64,000 nt of DNA from NCBI GenBank assembly GCA_034509735.1, contig JACGWO010000008.1:10489864-10553863 (forward strand), given 5' to 3'. Below the pieces are notes generated by a model that did not search any database, was not told the origin of the DNA, and was given only the letters and a program-made list of their open reading frames with translations. This document shows, piece by piece, positions 48,801 to 60,339 of this stretch. The stretch comes from Sesamum alatum. Taxonomy: Eukaryota > Streptophyta > Magnoliopsida > Lamiales > Pedaliaceae. Within the stretch, counting starts at the first letter, position 1. Every line of letters begins with the position of its first letter. A program made the position numbers and the translations under genes.

Positions 48801-49220
48801 GTTAATTCATAACGGAAGGGGTGTTTTTCGTTGACTTTTATAAAACACAGGAGATATTTTCGCCTATTTAAAAAACACATGTGGGTTTTTAGCCGACTTT
48901 TCAAAATACAGGGGGGTTTATGCATTTTAGCCAACCAATAAGTCTTACCATAAATGCAGTGGGCTAGGTGTATTTATAAGGCCAAACGTATGTACTTGCC
49001 TGATCCACGTGGCTTCATCTCAAGGCTTCAGCTGTCAGGAGACCAAGGGTCCAGATTTCGGGTCTTCTTGAACGGGTGTCGGGTCGCGGACACAGGTCGG
49101 GTCGGGTCACGGATAGCGACCCGACTATCTTGTACGAGGGTCACAAGATCCATATGCAATTTTGACCTCTTTTTAGGTTATTTGTGTCTTTTCCATATAT
49201 ATGGGGTACAACCCCTATCA
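45803..49220 (-). mobile_element. Decayed Ty3/Gypsy element, minus strand
   Basis: Read on the minus strand: an LTR starts TGATAGGGGTTGTACCCC near 49220 and carries TATAAATA (48978-48971). A TTGGCGCCTTCTGTGGGAA leader, typical after plant Gypsy LTRs, lies at about 47363-47345. Then follow a gag-like frame (MEGPSGSEQTPDEFNEA), a linker with AGGPTGGDSG-like wording near 46055, and a protease fragment with the active-site phrase LVDNGSSIDIL near 45850-45880. Many stops interrupt it and everything after the protease is lost. Its LTR is split by the TIR element at 47569-48932. Confidence 0.7.
47569..48932. mobile_element. 1.36-kb TIR element with GC core, in a Gypsy LTR
   Basis: Ends GGCTAAAATGCATAAA and TTTATGCATTTTAGCC are perfect inverted repeats. 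The flanks AACCAATAAG (47559-47568 and 48933-48942) are perfect 10-bp repeats, at least 9 of which are target duplication. The core (about 47935-48225) has a C-rich tract whose complement is GGGGTGGGGTGGGGTGGGG and roughly three tandem 25-bp units containing GGCGACGGCGACGGTAGATA. It belongs to the family of 21600-22860 and is non-coding. It lies in the LTR of the minus-strand Gypsy element, so it is the younger insertion. Confidence 0.9.
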
Positions 49221-49235
49221 GAGATATTAATTATT

Positions 49236-49493
49236 ATTAAGGAAAATTGCAATGGGCTCTCTTGATGTTTGTCGTAACTATAAATACTTCTTTGTTATTT
49301 GAGAAATTACAAGTACTCCCCTAAAATTAATAATCATCTAACACATACCTCATCATGATAGTCCATTATAGAGGATATTTGTTACATAACTGTTAATTTT
49401 GTGGTATTTATAATTTTTTAAATAATAAAATTATATTTATAATTATGACAAAACTCAAGAAAACCCATAGTAATTTACCCTTATTAAAAAGAC
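49236..49493. mobile_element. Short TIR element near the Gypsy LTR end
   Basis: The right end AGTAATTTACCC and left end GGAAAATTGCAATGGGC are diverged inverted copies, with TATAATTATGACAAAACTC on the right mirroring GTTTGTCGTAACTATAAAT on the left. It is related to 2850-3280 and 60894-61313. Target duplication unclear. Confidence 0.5.
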
Positions 49494-51249
49494 AAATCTG
49501 TAGCAACCTAACCTAAAACCGAACTAAGACCATATATGGCTAAATTTATTTATAAAAAATTATAAGTTACATATTTTACAAATTATAAATAAAACTTGAA
49601 TTAAAATTAAAAAATATTTAAAGAAATAATAAGATCCAACTAGTTTATGTGGTAATCATATCAAATCCACTATTAAATGGTCTCCTCAATCCTAGGCCTG
49701 GTGCACAGCGCCAGGTAATACAATGGTGTATAAATACCCATTTTTACTATTTCTGAATGCTAATTGTACATTACATAAATCAATGACCTGTTTAATTTCT
49801 TAACAATTTTAAATATCCATTTAAGTTCATTTCTTTATAAAGTCCCATTTGAAAATTTCTCCATTTTTAAAAACCCATTTAAATTTCTGTTACTATATTA
49901 TCCTTTTAATTTTTTTTTATCATTTTTTATGATCCACTTAAAATGGTGAATTTTTTTTAATGGGTCTTTATAAAATAATGAAATGAACTTACATGGGTAT
50001 TATATAAATTTCTGTTACCATATTATCCTTATAATTTTTTAATTGGTCTTCATAAAATAATAAAATAAACTTAAATGGGTACAATAATTAGGGTTAAAAA
50101 CATTTTGTCCCTGAATTATTCTTAATGTAACATTTACCCCCTAAACTATCGAATATAACACTTACTTTCTGGTTGGATAAAATTGCTCCTCATGCCTTCA
50201 ATAAATATATTAGGGTTAAATACACTTTGCCCCCTGAACTATTCGTGATGTAACATTTACCCTATAAACTAACAAATGTAATACTTACCCCCTAGTTGGA
50301 CAAACACTACAAAAAAATGCGAGAATTGCAATGGAAATAGGAACGGATTTTTTTAACTTTTGGAACGGTAACTAGATCACTGGATTCGTTTGGACTGGTA
50401 GTAGGAACGGTTCAGGAACGAGAGGCAATCCGTGGCAAAGAGAGGCGTTCCTAATAATTAGGAAAGGTAACAGGCCGACCGTTCCAGTTTAGGCACGGTT
50501 TTTGGCATACAAACGTTTTATCGTTCCTAATTACCTTTGTATGTATGAATTTATAATTTTTGCATTTGGAACACCTTATAAATTTTTGGAATGGTCATAT
50601 CAAAAGTAAATCGCGCACTTAGGAACGGTAGTTAGAACATATTTTGGAATTGTCAGCATAAGTTCGAGATACATTTTACCACTGTTTCTGGAATACGTCT
50701 TGGAACGGTCAGGTATACAAGTTAGGAACGGTCACTGGAATACATTTTGACGTGGTCCTTGGGAATGGATTTTGTACTCCTAATTTGGAATACGACATTG
50801 GACTGATTTTTGGTATTGTATTTAGAACGAAAACTTAACCACGAGAGCATTGGATTTGGAATTCATTTAGGAACGGTCTTTCCTTAAGTTGGAATTCATT
50901 TTACCCGCTTTTAGGAACGGTTCTCATATAAATTTGGAATGGTTGTTTAACCGGTAATAGGAACGGTCACTTCTTTAAAACAGTCAAAAATTGGAACGGT
51001 CTGTAAGCACTCCAGGACCGTGTAAAGTACCGTTCCTAAATAATGAATTATTAATTTTTTTTATAGTAATAATTATTATAATTAAAATATATATTAAATT
51101 ATTAATAATATTTTTAAATTTGGTTTTATAATTATTATTTAAATATGAAAATGCATAATTTAGAAATAAAATTATATTAAATAAGAATATTATCCAATTT
51201 AATTACAAAAAAAAAATCCTAAATCTACTCCTCGTCCATCTCGTCAACG

Positions 51250-52690
51250 TCTGCCTGGGGAGGGGGAGGGCTCTAGGAGGCCGTGATGGGTCGGCGCCGG
51301 AGTGACTGGTCTGAAGGGCCTTCATTATGCCCATCATGTCCACCATCATCTCCTCGAAGCGGACCATCCTACCTCCAAGTTTGACGCTGGCGCTAGCGGT
51401 GGTGGTAGCGGTGGTGATGGCAAGGTAACGATCTGCCTGAGTCCGTGGGCCTCAGAACCAAGATCGAATACTCGGCCCTTATTTTTGTCCCCGACCGCAG
51501 CCAGCCATCGAGCCCTCTGATTCGGCCGGACGATCCCCAGGATTGGCCGTGGCCTGAGACTGGTGATCCTCCAGCATCTTCTGAAATGTCTCCTGCAAAA
51601 ATAGTTAGAATAAATTAGAATATTTTCAAACATAAAAAAAAATAAATTAGAATATGAAATCTATAACTTACCGCCACCTCCGCTGCCCTCGGCCCCCTTC
51701 AGCCGCCGTCGGCCTTCTTCTTATAGCATCTGGAGAATAACTCCATCTGCTTCATTAGCCGACCGAGCTACTCCTTCTGTAAAAATAAATGGGAAACAGT
51801 TATTACAATTTTAATTTAATAATAATAAATACTTTAAATAACAGTAAACATCTTACCATCTTCCGTTTGTGCATACCGATGGAGACAGAACCCCCACGGT
51901 ACACAGTAGCGGATGCGGCTTGGTTGGCGGACCGATTCGCCTTGTTCTTCGCGCACTCCTTCTTGAACTCTGAGGACTCCCAGTACAGGAGGAGCTGCCG
52001 CCAGCCATAGAGGCTTCTACAGGGACTGTCTGGCGAGGACGAACTTCCCCGCCCAGATGTGGAAGATCTTGAATATCGCCTCGTCGTCGCAGTCCCACCA
52101 GTACGTCATTTGTATTAATATATATATATATATATCAAAACTAAAATTGTTAAAATATTTAAAATAAAAATTTAATTAATAACTGAAATTAACCTTACCT
52201 TTAGGCTCTCAAACCAGAAATGTTGGTGCTCTGGCAGCACCTTGCGCAAACTGCCCCAAGGGTGGGGATAGTGTCCTCGCACCACCGCGTTGATGCGCTC
52301 ATGTACCTTCCGATCCCTCCTGAAATTATATAATAATTAGTGTGACATAAAAATAATAATTTAAATTACAAAAAAAAATTAAAAAATATAAATATACCTC
52401 GCGTAGGCGAGTGTGATGTACTGGCGCGTGGATGGTGGCGGGAGTGGTGGGGCAGCCCATGGACGGGCCGGATCTACTGCCGGTGCGGTAGTGGATGGTC
52501 CGGCACCCTCCTCGACGGGTGCAGTGGTAGCCGGATCGGGCTGCTGATCCGGCGCCTACTCTGCCGGTGGTGGTGGTGGTGGTCGGAACACTGCTTCCCC
52601 ACCCTCGAAAGCAGCACCGGTCTGCGGTATGGCCGGTGAGCCGCGACCACGGCCACGTCCACCTCCTCAGAGTGGGAAATCCTTGGTGGT
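51250..52690 (-). pseudogene. CACTA Transposase_24-type gene remnant
   Basis: On the minus strand, blocks read ERINAVVRGHYPHPWGSL, then EHQHFWFESLK. After an intron-like gap come WWDCDDEAIFKIFHIWAGKF, YWESSEFKKECAKNKANR and TVYRGGSVSIGMHKRKM. These match the domain found beside TNP2 in plant CACTA elements. The blocks lie in different frames; the upstream part (52400-52690) is Pro/His-rich. Internal shifts and stops make a working protein unlikely, although some breaks could be introns. Confidence 0.75.
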
Positions 52691-52999
52691 AAGAAGTTGA
52701 AAAATACATATAAGTATCAATTTTTCCCTAAAATTGCACTAAATCCTTCTTTTTTCTATATATTTATACTAAATACCATAATTTTACTCAAAATATACTA
52801 AATATCCTTACAAAATATTATAGAAAATTACACAAATTTTCTTAAATTTCAGAAAAATAACAAATTCCATATATTATGAGTAAATATTATTTTACTAGAA
52901 AATTTAAAAAAATAAATTACAGAAAATTAAAATTTTGAAATTTTTTTATAATTACATAAAATTTACAAAATTTTCAGAAATTTTGTCAAAAATACATAA

Positions 53000-53600
53000 T
53001 TTTTAAAAATTACTTAAAATTCTGAAAATATTTTCAATTTATAGAAAATCATATCAAAAAAATTTAAAAATTGAGAAAATTATCAGAAAATTCACAAAAA
53101 ACTTTAAAATTATAGAAAATTTTCTGAAAAATTCTGAAATTTTTTGAACTTTACATAAAATTTACAAAACTTTTCCAAATTTTCAGATTTTAAATTTCCA
53201 GTTTTCAGAATTTAAATTTCCAAAATTTACATAACATTATTTTCCAAATTTTCTAATAATTATGTTAAATTTCTAATTATTGAAAATATCCTATATTCAT
53301 CTATTTATTGACATCAAATTCTGAATTTAACATAAAAAATTACAAAAATAATAGAAAATTCAACATTAGATACAAAAAATATAGAAAATTCACATAATTA
53401 CCATAAAATTTTCAGAATATTACAGAAAAATTTCATAATATACAGAATTTACAGATTAATCCCCTAACTAAACAGAAATTACAGTTCAATCACCTAACTA
53501 TACAGAAATTACAGAAAATTTTTCAAAGTATACAAATTTTACAGAAAAATACCCTAACTATACAGAAATTACATAAAATTCCCAATCATTACATAAATTA
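53000..53600. repeat. AT-rich simple-sequence tract inside the CACTA element
   Basis: An A/T-rich region dominated by variations on ACAGAAAATT and ACAAAATTT, without a frame. It separates the two transposase remnants and looks like degenerate tandem sequence. Confidence 0.5.
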
Positions 53601-55399
53601 CACAAAAATCCCAAAATAGAATTTTACAGAAAAAGGGTTTTTGGGAATTCATACTTTGAAGTTCACCAGCGTGGACGACGATTGGTAGGTGGGCGTCGGT
53701 GGCGAGCGCGGTTTGGGCGGCGGAGAGTGGAGTATGAGGCAGCGGCGCACGTTGGAGGATGAAGGGACGACGGACGGTGGAGGATGAGGCAGATGGCGAT
53801 GGTGGAGGCGGCCTACAGTGGACTTGGGGACAGAGAGAGAGATGAGAAGGAGAGGGAGGCTGAGAGTGAGAGAGAGGGAGACTGAGAGTGAGGGAAGACA
53901 AATGAAAGAAAATCAGCTAAGGGTCGAATATATATCATATTTTTGGAATGGTCGTGACTTGTACAAACCGTTCCTAAGATCGGTCCAACTAAAGAAAACG
54001 ACGTTGTATTCTCTATAATACGACATCGTTTTGATACCTTGTACTGATATTGACCTAAATAGGAACGGTCACTTAGTAGTAGGGCCGTTCCCCTGACCGT
54101 TCCCAATTATGACCGTTCCTAAATTACAAATTGTTGTTCCCATATCAATTCCAAATACTTAGTACTTGGAATTGTACTAATAGAAACGGTCACTTAATAG
54201 AAAAAGCGTTCCCAACACCGTTCCTAAAGTAAGATACGATGTCGTTTTTAGACATGAACATAGCTACCGTTCCTAATTTCATGTGGATCCGTTCCTATAT
54301 GTATTGCAATTTTTTTTAATCTTCTTAGATAATAACTATAAATTAAGAAAAATACATTTTGGACACTCATATGATTCAAGAAAGGTGTGCAATTGGATAT
54401 ACTAAGAATTTGAAAGTATATAGTAATTTCCAAACAATAGACACACATTCACAACATGAACAATATTTGTAAATTTATGTTTGTTAGTATTTCACAGATA
54501 TAACTAACATCCTATATTGTTGTACTGCACGGCATAATTAGACCGTCAAAATTCCAATCAGACCGTTAGATATGATATAACACACACAAGAATACATTAT
54601 ATGTAGTTTTGAAAAATTTCGGTGTGCGGTTCTCGAGATATCGTATCTGGTCAGTATTCATCCTAACAAAAACAGTTGCATCCTTAAATCCGGGTGGCTG
54701 ATTGAAAATCAGACCATTGAATATCAATTAATATTCATAATATTGTATGTGTTTAAAAATGATGTCGATTCGGCTCACGGATGTTGAGATATCAACAGAA
54801 TCAGACAAAATACATTATGTAGGATCTCATTTTGGAACGGTCGTAATTGAATTAGGAACGGTTCATAGCAACTTTCGTTAGAAACGGTCGGCTATAAAAG
54901 GACCGCTCCAAAAGTTGATTTTCCCACCATTTTTTCATTGGGCGCGAAAACAAAATGTTGGACCTCACTTTGGAACGGTCTACCAATTGGTACGACCGTT
55001 CCTAATTCGAACTTGGAGCATTTTTTCAATAGGCGCCAGCTGAAAACTTGTAACTACATTAGGAACGGTCATAGAATTTCATTGACCGTTCCTAATTCAA
55101 ATTTTCCTCAATTATTTTTAAGTAGTCTCCATATTTTAAAAATTATACCTGAAATAGGAACGGTCCTTGGGAATTCGGACCGTTCCTAATTCAAATTTCC
55201 CTAATTTTTTTTTGTTTGGCGCCTATCACAAAGTTGTATCTGTATTAGGAACGGTCGTAGTATATAATATCCGTTCCAAGTATTAATATTTTTCCCGATT
55301 TCTTAAAATAATAAAAATACATATATCTAATACAATTTTTACAAAAAGGTTTATAAAACAATTATAGAAAAAATTCATAAAATTCAATAAGTCTCCTCA

Positions 55400-56450
55400 T
55401 TGGACTCCGCCTCGTCAAAGCTATCTTCATCTTCGGATTCACTGTCTGGCGTGCGGATGATATATGGATCCTTCTTCCATCTGATGGTTCGCATGCCAAG
55501 TCATGCTCTGTTGTGGCCTCCGACGCATACAACCTCTATAGCCGAGGGGTAAGCGGTAGATACCTAAGAATGGCATACGGGGACTTCTTGCGTTTAGGAT
55601 GTCTGTCCCTGGTGGGCTTGTACCTTGCATCTCTACAGAACTTGCAATATTCCAAATCAATATCGTCCTTCCAGTACAACATGCAATCGTTTTTTCAAGC
55701 ATCAATCTTCTGAACTGGTAAACCCAATTCTCTTATCAATTTTTTCGTATTGTAATAATCGGCGGGGAAAGTGTGATTGCGGGGCATTACAGTATCAACC
55801 CACTGGCATAACCGATCATATGTATGCTCGAAAAAACCCCCTTCGACCTTGATATTCACCAAAGAGGCAATTGACGCCAACTGAGAGGTGATGCAGCCAT
55901 TCCACAACGGTTGGTCTGCAGCATGAGCTACATCAAAAAAATGACCTGACAACCAGACGCATAATCATAGGGCCCCGAATCGTAATATGAACTAGGACCC
56001 ATATCAGATGGACAATATCAAGTACCATCATCAGTCAGTCCCTCCTGGTTGTATGAAGATCAGAAAAACGGCCCGGCGACATCGAATACCATCCTCTGCG
56101 CCCAATCCATTTGAGCTGCATCACCCCAATGTGAACTACCCTCCTCCTGAACGGGTGGTGTTTGTTGCTGCTGCACAGGGTCAATGCTTCAAAGTATTCC
56201 TGCACCTTCTCCTCACCATGTGAAGTCCAATTATAATACTTTGGCATAAACCCTTTCATACACAAATTAAAATTTACCTCATCTGGTGTTTTGAACCGTT
56301 CATTTTTGCACTTCCGGCGGGGACACTTAATCTTGTCCCCGTCTATATATGCACGCTGAGACTGGGCCCACTCTAAAAATGTTGTAACACCGTCTTCAAA
56401 CTCTGGCGTCACACCCAGGACGTCTAGATCATACATCCATTTCCTCAACT
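55400..56450 (-). pseudogene. CACTA transposase (TNP2-associated domain) remnant
   Basis: On the minus strand, from 56448, MRKWMYDLDVLGVTPEFEDG, then CPRRKCKNERFKTPDEVNF and MPKYYNWTSHGEEKVQEYF define the N-terminal transposase-associated zinc-binding domain of TNP2. Further on, LPVQKIDACKND, KDDIDLEYCKFC, RYKPTRDR and YAILRYLPLTPRL follow in shifted frames. The catalytic part of TNP2 is missing, so the element cannot supply its own transposase. Confidence 0.85.
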
Positions 56451-58965
56451 GTCTTAATATGATTGGTTGTACGTATAATTCACAACAGTGCGTAATTAAA
56501 TGACGAGAATATTATATATATATATATAACTAACAATTACAGAATTTTGCATACATACCTGAGCAAAACACCTATCAATATTAATACAAAATTCGCACAA
56601 GTATTTGATATGTTCGATTTTTCGTATAAAGAATCAACAGGGGGAGTTACAACAAAATGAGTTGGAGAGTAATTATAAGAACAATGAGAAAGAAGGGGGA
56701 CATATTTATAGATTAATATTGGAATGGGCATTGAAATATTATTTGGAACACAAAACTAGCCGTTGAAATATAGCCGTTGTTCCAACTTTAGGAACGGTAT
56801 CAGGCGCGGGTATAGGAACGATAAACTTACCGTTGTAATATAGCCGTTAGGGCATATTAGGAACGGTATGAAGCACACAAAACATGACCGTTCCTTATTG
56901 GAGCACAATTGGGAACGATAATTGTAACAACATTGCATTTTCTATATACTCACAATTTGGAACGGTCATTGCATTATATTTTTACTCATGGCGTAAAAGG
57001 GTCTCATTTAGCACTAGATATTAAAACGATCAAGCAAACGGTCCAAATAGACCCGGGATTTGGAACCCATATAGGAACGGTCAGTGTTCCTGGTCGATTA
57101 ACCGTTCCAAATTTTACACATGTGTTTCAAATAGAATACCAAAATATATCCGGTCCTTTTTAGGAACGATAATAGGTGTACAAATTGGCACCCATATGTT
57201 GGCACATAAATAAGAACGGTCTTGCGGTTCCTATTAGTTTGTACTACAATTAAGTCGAAAGTGACGTCATCAATGGTTTTTCCGTTCCACAACAGTTTCA
57301 CTTACCGTTCCTATTTGGACGGTCATTGGAACGGTCGTCTATAACCGTTCCAATTCCCGCATGTTTTTATAGTGAAAATTGCACCTCATGCCTTGAATAA
57401 TTATATTATTCACAATATATTATAGTATTTTGCATATTAAATCATCACCAAATCATTTTCTAACTATTTTTAATAAATGAAGAATTTAAATTAAAAGTGG
57501 AATAATAAGTTAATATATATATATAATAGATACACACAAAGTATAATATCCCAACAACTCATACATACTTTTGAAAAGAAATTGACAATATATACGCTTA
57601 AGCAAAAAAAGTTAAACACCTTTAGGAAAAAAAATGAATAAATTTAATTTTATCATATTTTTTAAAGGTAAAAATGGATATGTAATTACTCATTTTTATC
57701 TAAAAAATTAAATAATTAATAACTTAATTTTATTATCAAATTAATAAAAAAATTTACATGATTTTTTTTTGTGTGTATTTATTGTACTCATGCATTACTT
57801 AAATTGGAGTTGTAAAATATAATAGAATTCAAGCCTTTAACTTATTCATTTTATTTTATAATAATTAAAATATATTTTTTTCAATTAAGAAAATTTTAAT
57901 TAAACTTAAAATGCAAAATTGCTGAAAAGAAAAAAGAAAAGAAGCCTTTTGAATTAAAAATATACATATGTAAATATTGTCCAAATATTTAATTTTAGGG
58001 GAAAAGTGTTATATTTATTAGTTTAAAGAGGGTAAATATTACATTAAGAATAGTTCAGGGGGGTTAAGTATTTTAACCCAATATATTATTCTCAATATAT
58101 TAAATCATTACCAAATTATTTTCTAACTAAAAAAGAATTTTTAATAAGTGAAGAATTAAAATTAAAAATGATGTAATTAAGTTAATATATATAATAGACG
58201 ACGCTCAACAAATATAATATCTTAACCAAAAAAAAGTAGAAGTTTTTTGTATATTTGTTGTACTCACATTACTTAACTTAAAGTGTTTTTTTTTAATTAT
58301 TTTATAATTTGAACTATTTTACAAATTCAAAATTAAGTAATAAATGAATACAATAAATACACAAAAAACTTTCACGTTGATGATTTTTATTTTTAAGTGA
58401 AAGGGATACACTATTATTTTTTGAGGAAATCGATTTCGATCATCAATATCAAATATTTATATCTAACAACTGCCGGCAACTATAACTATCATATACTAAT
58501 AATCAATATTATATAACATTCAATCAATAAGTACTATTAAAATAGAATGATACCTTCTATCAAAGTAGAATCACATCGCACACGTTGGTGGTGTTTGAAC
58601 TCATGATTGTAGAGTCATGAGCGCCAGTTTCGCTAATTGACATGTAAAAAGAGTTTAGTAATTTGATAATAAAATTAAGTTATTAACTATTTAATTTTTT
58701 TATAAGAATGAGTAATTGCATGTCTATTTTTTAAATGTATTTTTTTTAAAAGAAATGACAAAATAAATTTATTATTTTTTCTAAAAGTATTTATATTTTT
58801 GTTAAGCATATATATATTGTCAATTTATTTTCAAAAGTATATATGAATTGTTGAGATATTATATCTTTTGTGTATCTATTATATATATATATTAACTTAT
58901 TACACAAAAAAATCACTTACTAAAAATTCTTTTTAGTAAGAAAATAATTTGATGATGATTTAATG

Positions 58966-59921
58966 TATGGGTGGCAAATGGGTGGGTTGGGTTGGGTTTG
59001 GATCGGATCTAATATAGGTCGGGTCCAATATGGGTTCAAGTGAATGGGTCCAAAACGGGTTGGGTTGCAAATAGGTTGGGTCGGATTAGTATAAACCATT
59101 TTATTAATTTAAATTCTAGAGGGTGTTTGGATTAACTATAATTTTTTGAAACATCTTATGATTTTAAAATTTTAATATTCATTTATAAGGTTATTTGATA
59201 TTAGAATTAGAAAAATTAATTGTAGTTATTTTTCTTTTAGTTCTTACAAAAGTGACATCCTGTCATTTCAACACCACTACATTAATTATTTTGTTGTGTA
59301 AATAATATTTTAAATTTTCTTTTTTTTTTCTTTATGAAATGTGATTGTTAATTTATATATTTTATTTTTATTTATAATATATTTTAAAATATAAAAAATT
59401 ATTTATTATATATATACAAGAACGACGTGGCACGACAACTAGTTAAAAAAAAAGGGGGTTGAATGCTAGAAGTGAAATGAATATGGGGGTTGTGACGGCG
59501 GAGGTCGGCGACTGGTGGCCTTATCTGATATGGGTGCAAGAGAGAGAAATGTGATAGTGTATGTGTGTTTTGTGTGTGTGTTTGGTGAAGGAGAAAAATG
59601 TCTCTGTGTGTGTTTGGTGAAGGAGAAAATGAGTGAGTTTTGAGGTGTGTGTGTGTGTGTGTGTGTGTCCGGTGAAGCCAAGTGTAGTGGAGTGAGTTTT
59701 TCTTTCTTCTTTCTTTTTTTTTTTTCATTTTATGATTTGAACCCATTAAAATTCATATTGGGTCCATATCTAACCCATATTCAACCCATATCCAACCCAT
59801 ATAATATTTAATTTTATTTAATTCTAACCCATATAAATCAATTTTAAAATATAACCAACCCAACCCAAAACTAGTTGGGTTGGGTTGAACCCATGGGTTT
59901 TAACCCATCTTGCCACCCTTA
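58966..59921. mobile_element. 956-bp hAT element with perfect 8-bp TSD
   Basis: Flanked by ATTTAATG at 58958-58965 and 59922-59929. Ends are TATGGGTGGCAAATGGGT and, complemented, TAAGGGTGGCAAGATGGGT, typical hAT termini. Arms carry repeated GGGTTGGGTTGGG / AACCCATATCCAACCC blocks as large inverted repeats. The empty site is recognisable in the related copy near 4155-4175. A GT microsatellite (59645-59669) and a Helitron-like end lie inside. No transposase is present, so it is non-autonomous. Confidence 0.92.
59310..59443 (+). repeat. Possible Helitron-like 3' end (copy 3) within the hAT
   Basis: An inverted copy of the segments at 2230-2345 and 5303-5415. On the plus strand an AT-rich stretch leads to ACGACGTGGCACGACAACTAGT. 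Its presence in the hAT means it was carried in or inserted later. Confidence 0.35.
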
Positions 59922-60339
59922 ATTTAATGTGTAAAATACTAAAATATATTAAAAATAATATAATTATTCAAGGCATGAAGGATAATTTTGTCCAATCAAA
60001 AGGGTAACTGTTACATTTGATAGTTAAAGATGATAAATATTACAACAACAATAATTCATGGGGGCAAAGTGTATTTAACCCCAATAATTATTAAAAAAAT
60101 TGAATGGGTCTTTATAAGAAAAGAACTTAAATGGATATCGAAAAAATTTAAATAGATCTTTATTGATTCATGTAACGAATTTGAATTAGCATTTAGAAAT
60201 AGTAAAATATGGGTGTTTCTTTGTGTTGTGCACCAAGTCTAGGATCGAGAAGACCCTGTTAAATGAATCCAATGCGAAACGGAAGGGAAGACTTAAATCT
60301 CTCCCTACAAACAAGTATGATTTTAAAGTTTCGAATTCT

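Larger units (their letters stand above)
50305..57374 (-). mobile_element. 7.07-kb CACTA (En/Spm) transposon, decayed
   Basis: Termini are CACTACAAAAAAATGCG on the left and, complemented, CACTATAAAAACATGCGGG on the right. The 3-bp duplication AAA lies at 50302-50304 and 57375-57377. The uninterrupted site is preserved at about 4105-4120 (GGACAAAATTACCCC), confirming both ends. Dozens of GGAACGGT/ACCGTTCC motifs fill the subterminal regions (about 50330-51050 and 53940-57360). Two degraded transposase genes are on the minus strand. It lies within element B. Confidence 0.95.
50213..58079. mobile_element. Mutator-like element B with perfect 9-bp TSD
   Basis: Flanked by AATATATTA at 50204-50212 and 58080-58088, inside element A. 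Ends GGGTTAAATACACTTTGCCC and AAGTATTTTAACCC are inverted repeats. Without the CACTA element (7070 bp plus 3) it would be 794 bp long, close to the 777-bp copy at 4008-4784, which supports the model. Confidence 0.88.
50091..60081. mobile_element. Mutator-like element A with perfect 9-bp TSD
   Basis: Flanked by CAATAATTA at 50082-50090 and 60082-60090. The ends are GGGTTAAAAACATTTTGTCC and, complemented, GGGTTAAATACACTTTGCCC. Long inverted arms extend through a conserved CTCATGCCTT/AAGGCATGAAG region. Its own sequence is 50091-50212 and 58089-60081 minus the hAT insertion. It hosts element B and the hAT. It is a relative of 4008-4784 and has no transposase gene. Confidence 0.88.
49680..60256. 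mobile_element. Outermost TIR element of a five-element nest
   Basis: The left end (from 49680) reads GTCTCCTCAATCCTAGGCC, continuing TGGTGCAC; the complement of the right end reads GGGTCTTCTCGATCCTAG, continuing ACTTGGTGCAC. The arms stay similar for over 150 bp (ATTTTTACTATTTCTGAATGC on the left and its complement on the right). The flanking 9-mers TATTAAATG (49671-49679) and TGTTAAATG (60257-60265) match at 8 of 9. Only about 570 bp belong to this element; the rest is later insertions. Confidence 0.7.

Noticed and set aside
50330..51050. Regularly spaced short motif resembling an array (possible CRISPR-like pattern)
   Set aside because: The GGAACGGT motif occurs in both orientations at irregular spacing within a CACTA transposon in a plant genome; this is a subterminal binding-site array.
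59399..59746. 115-codon minus-strand frame rich in Thr-His repeats
   Set aside because: Produced by the GT microsatellite inside the hAT element.
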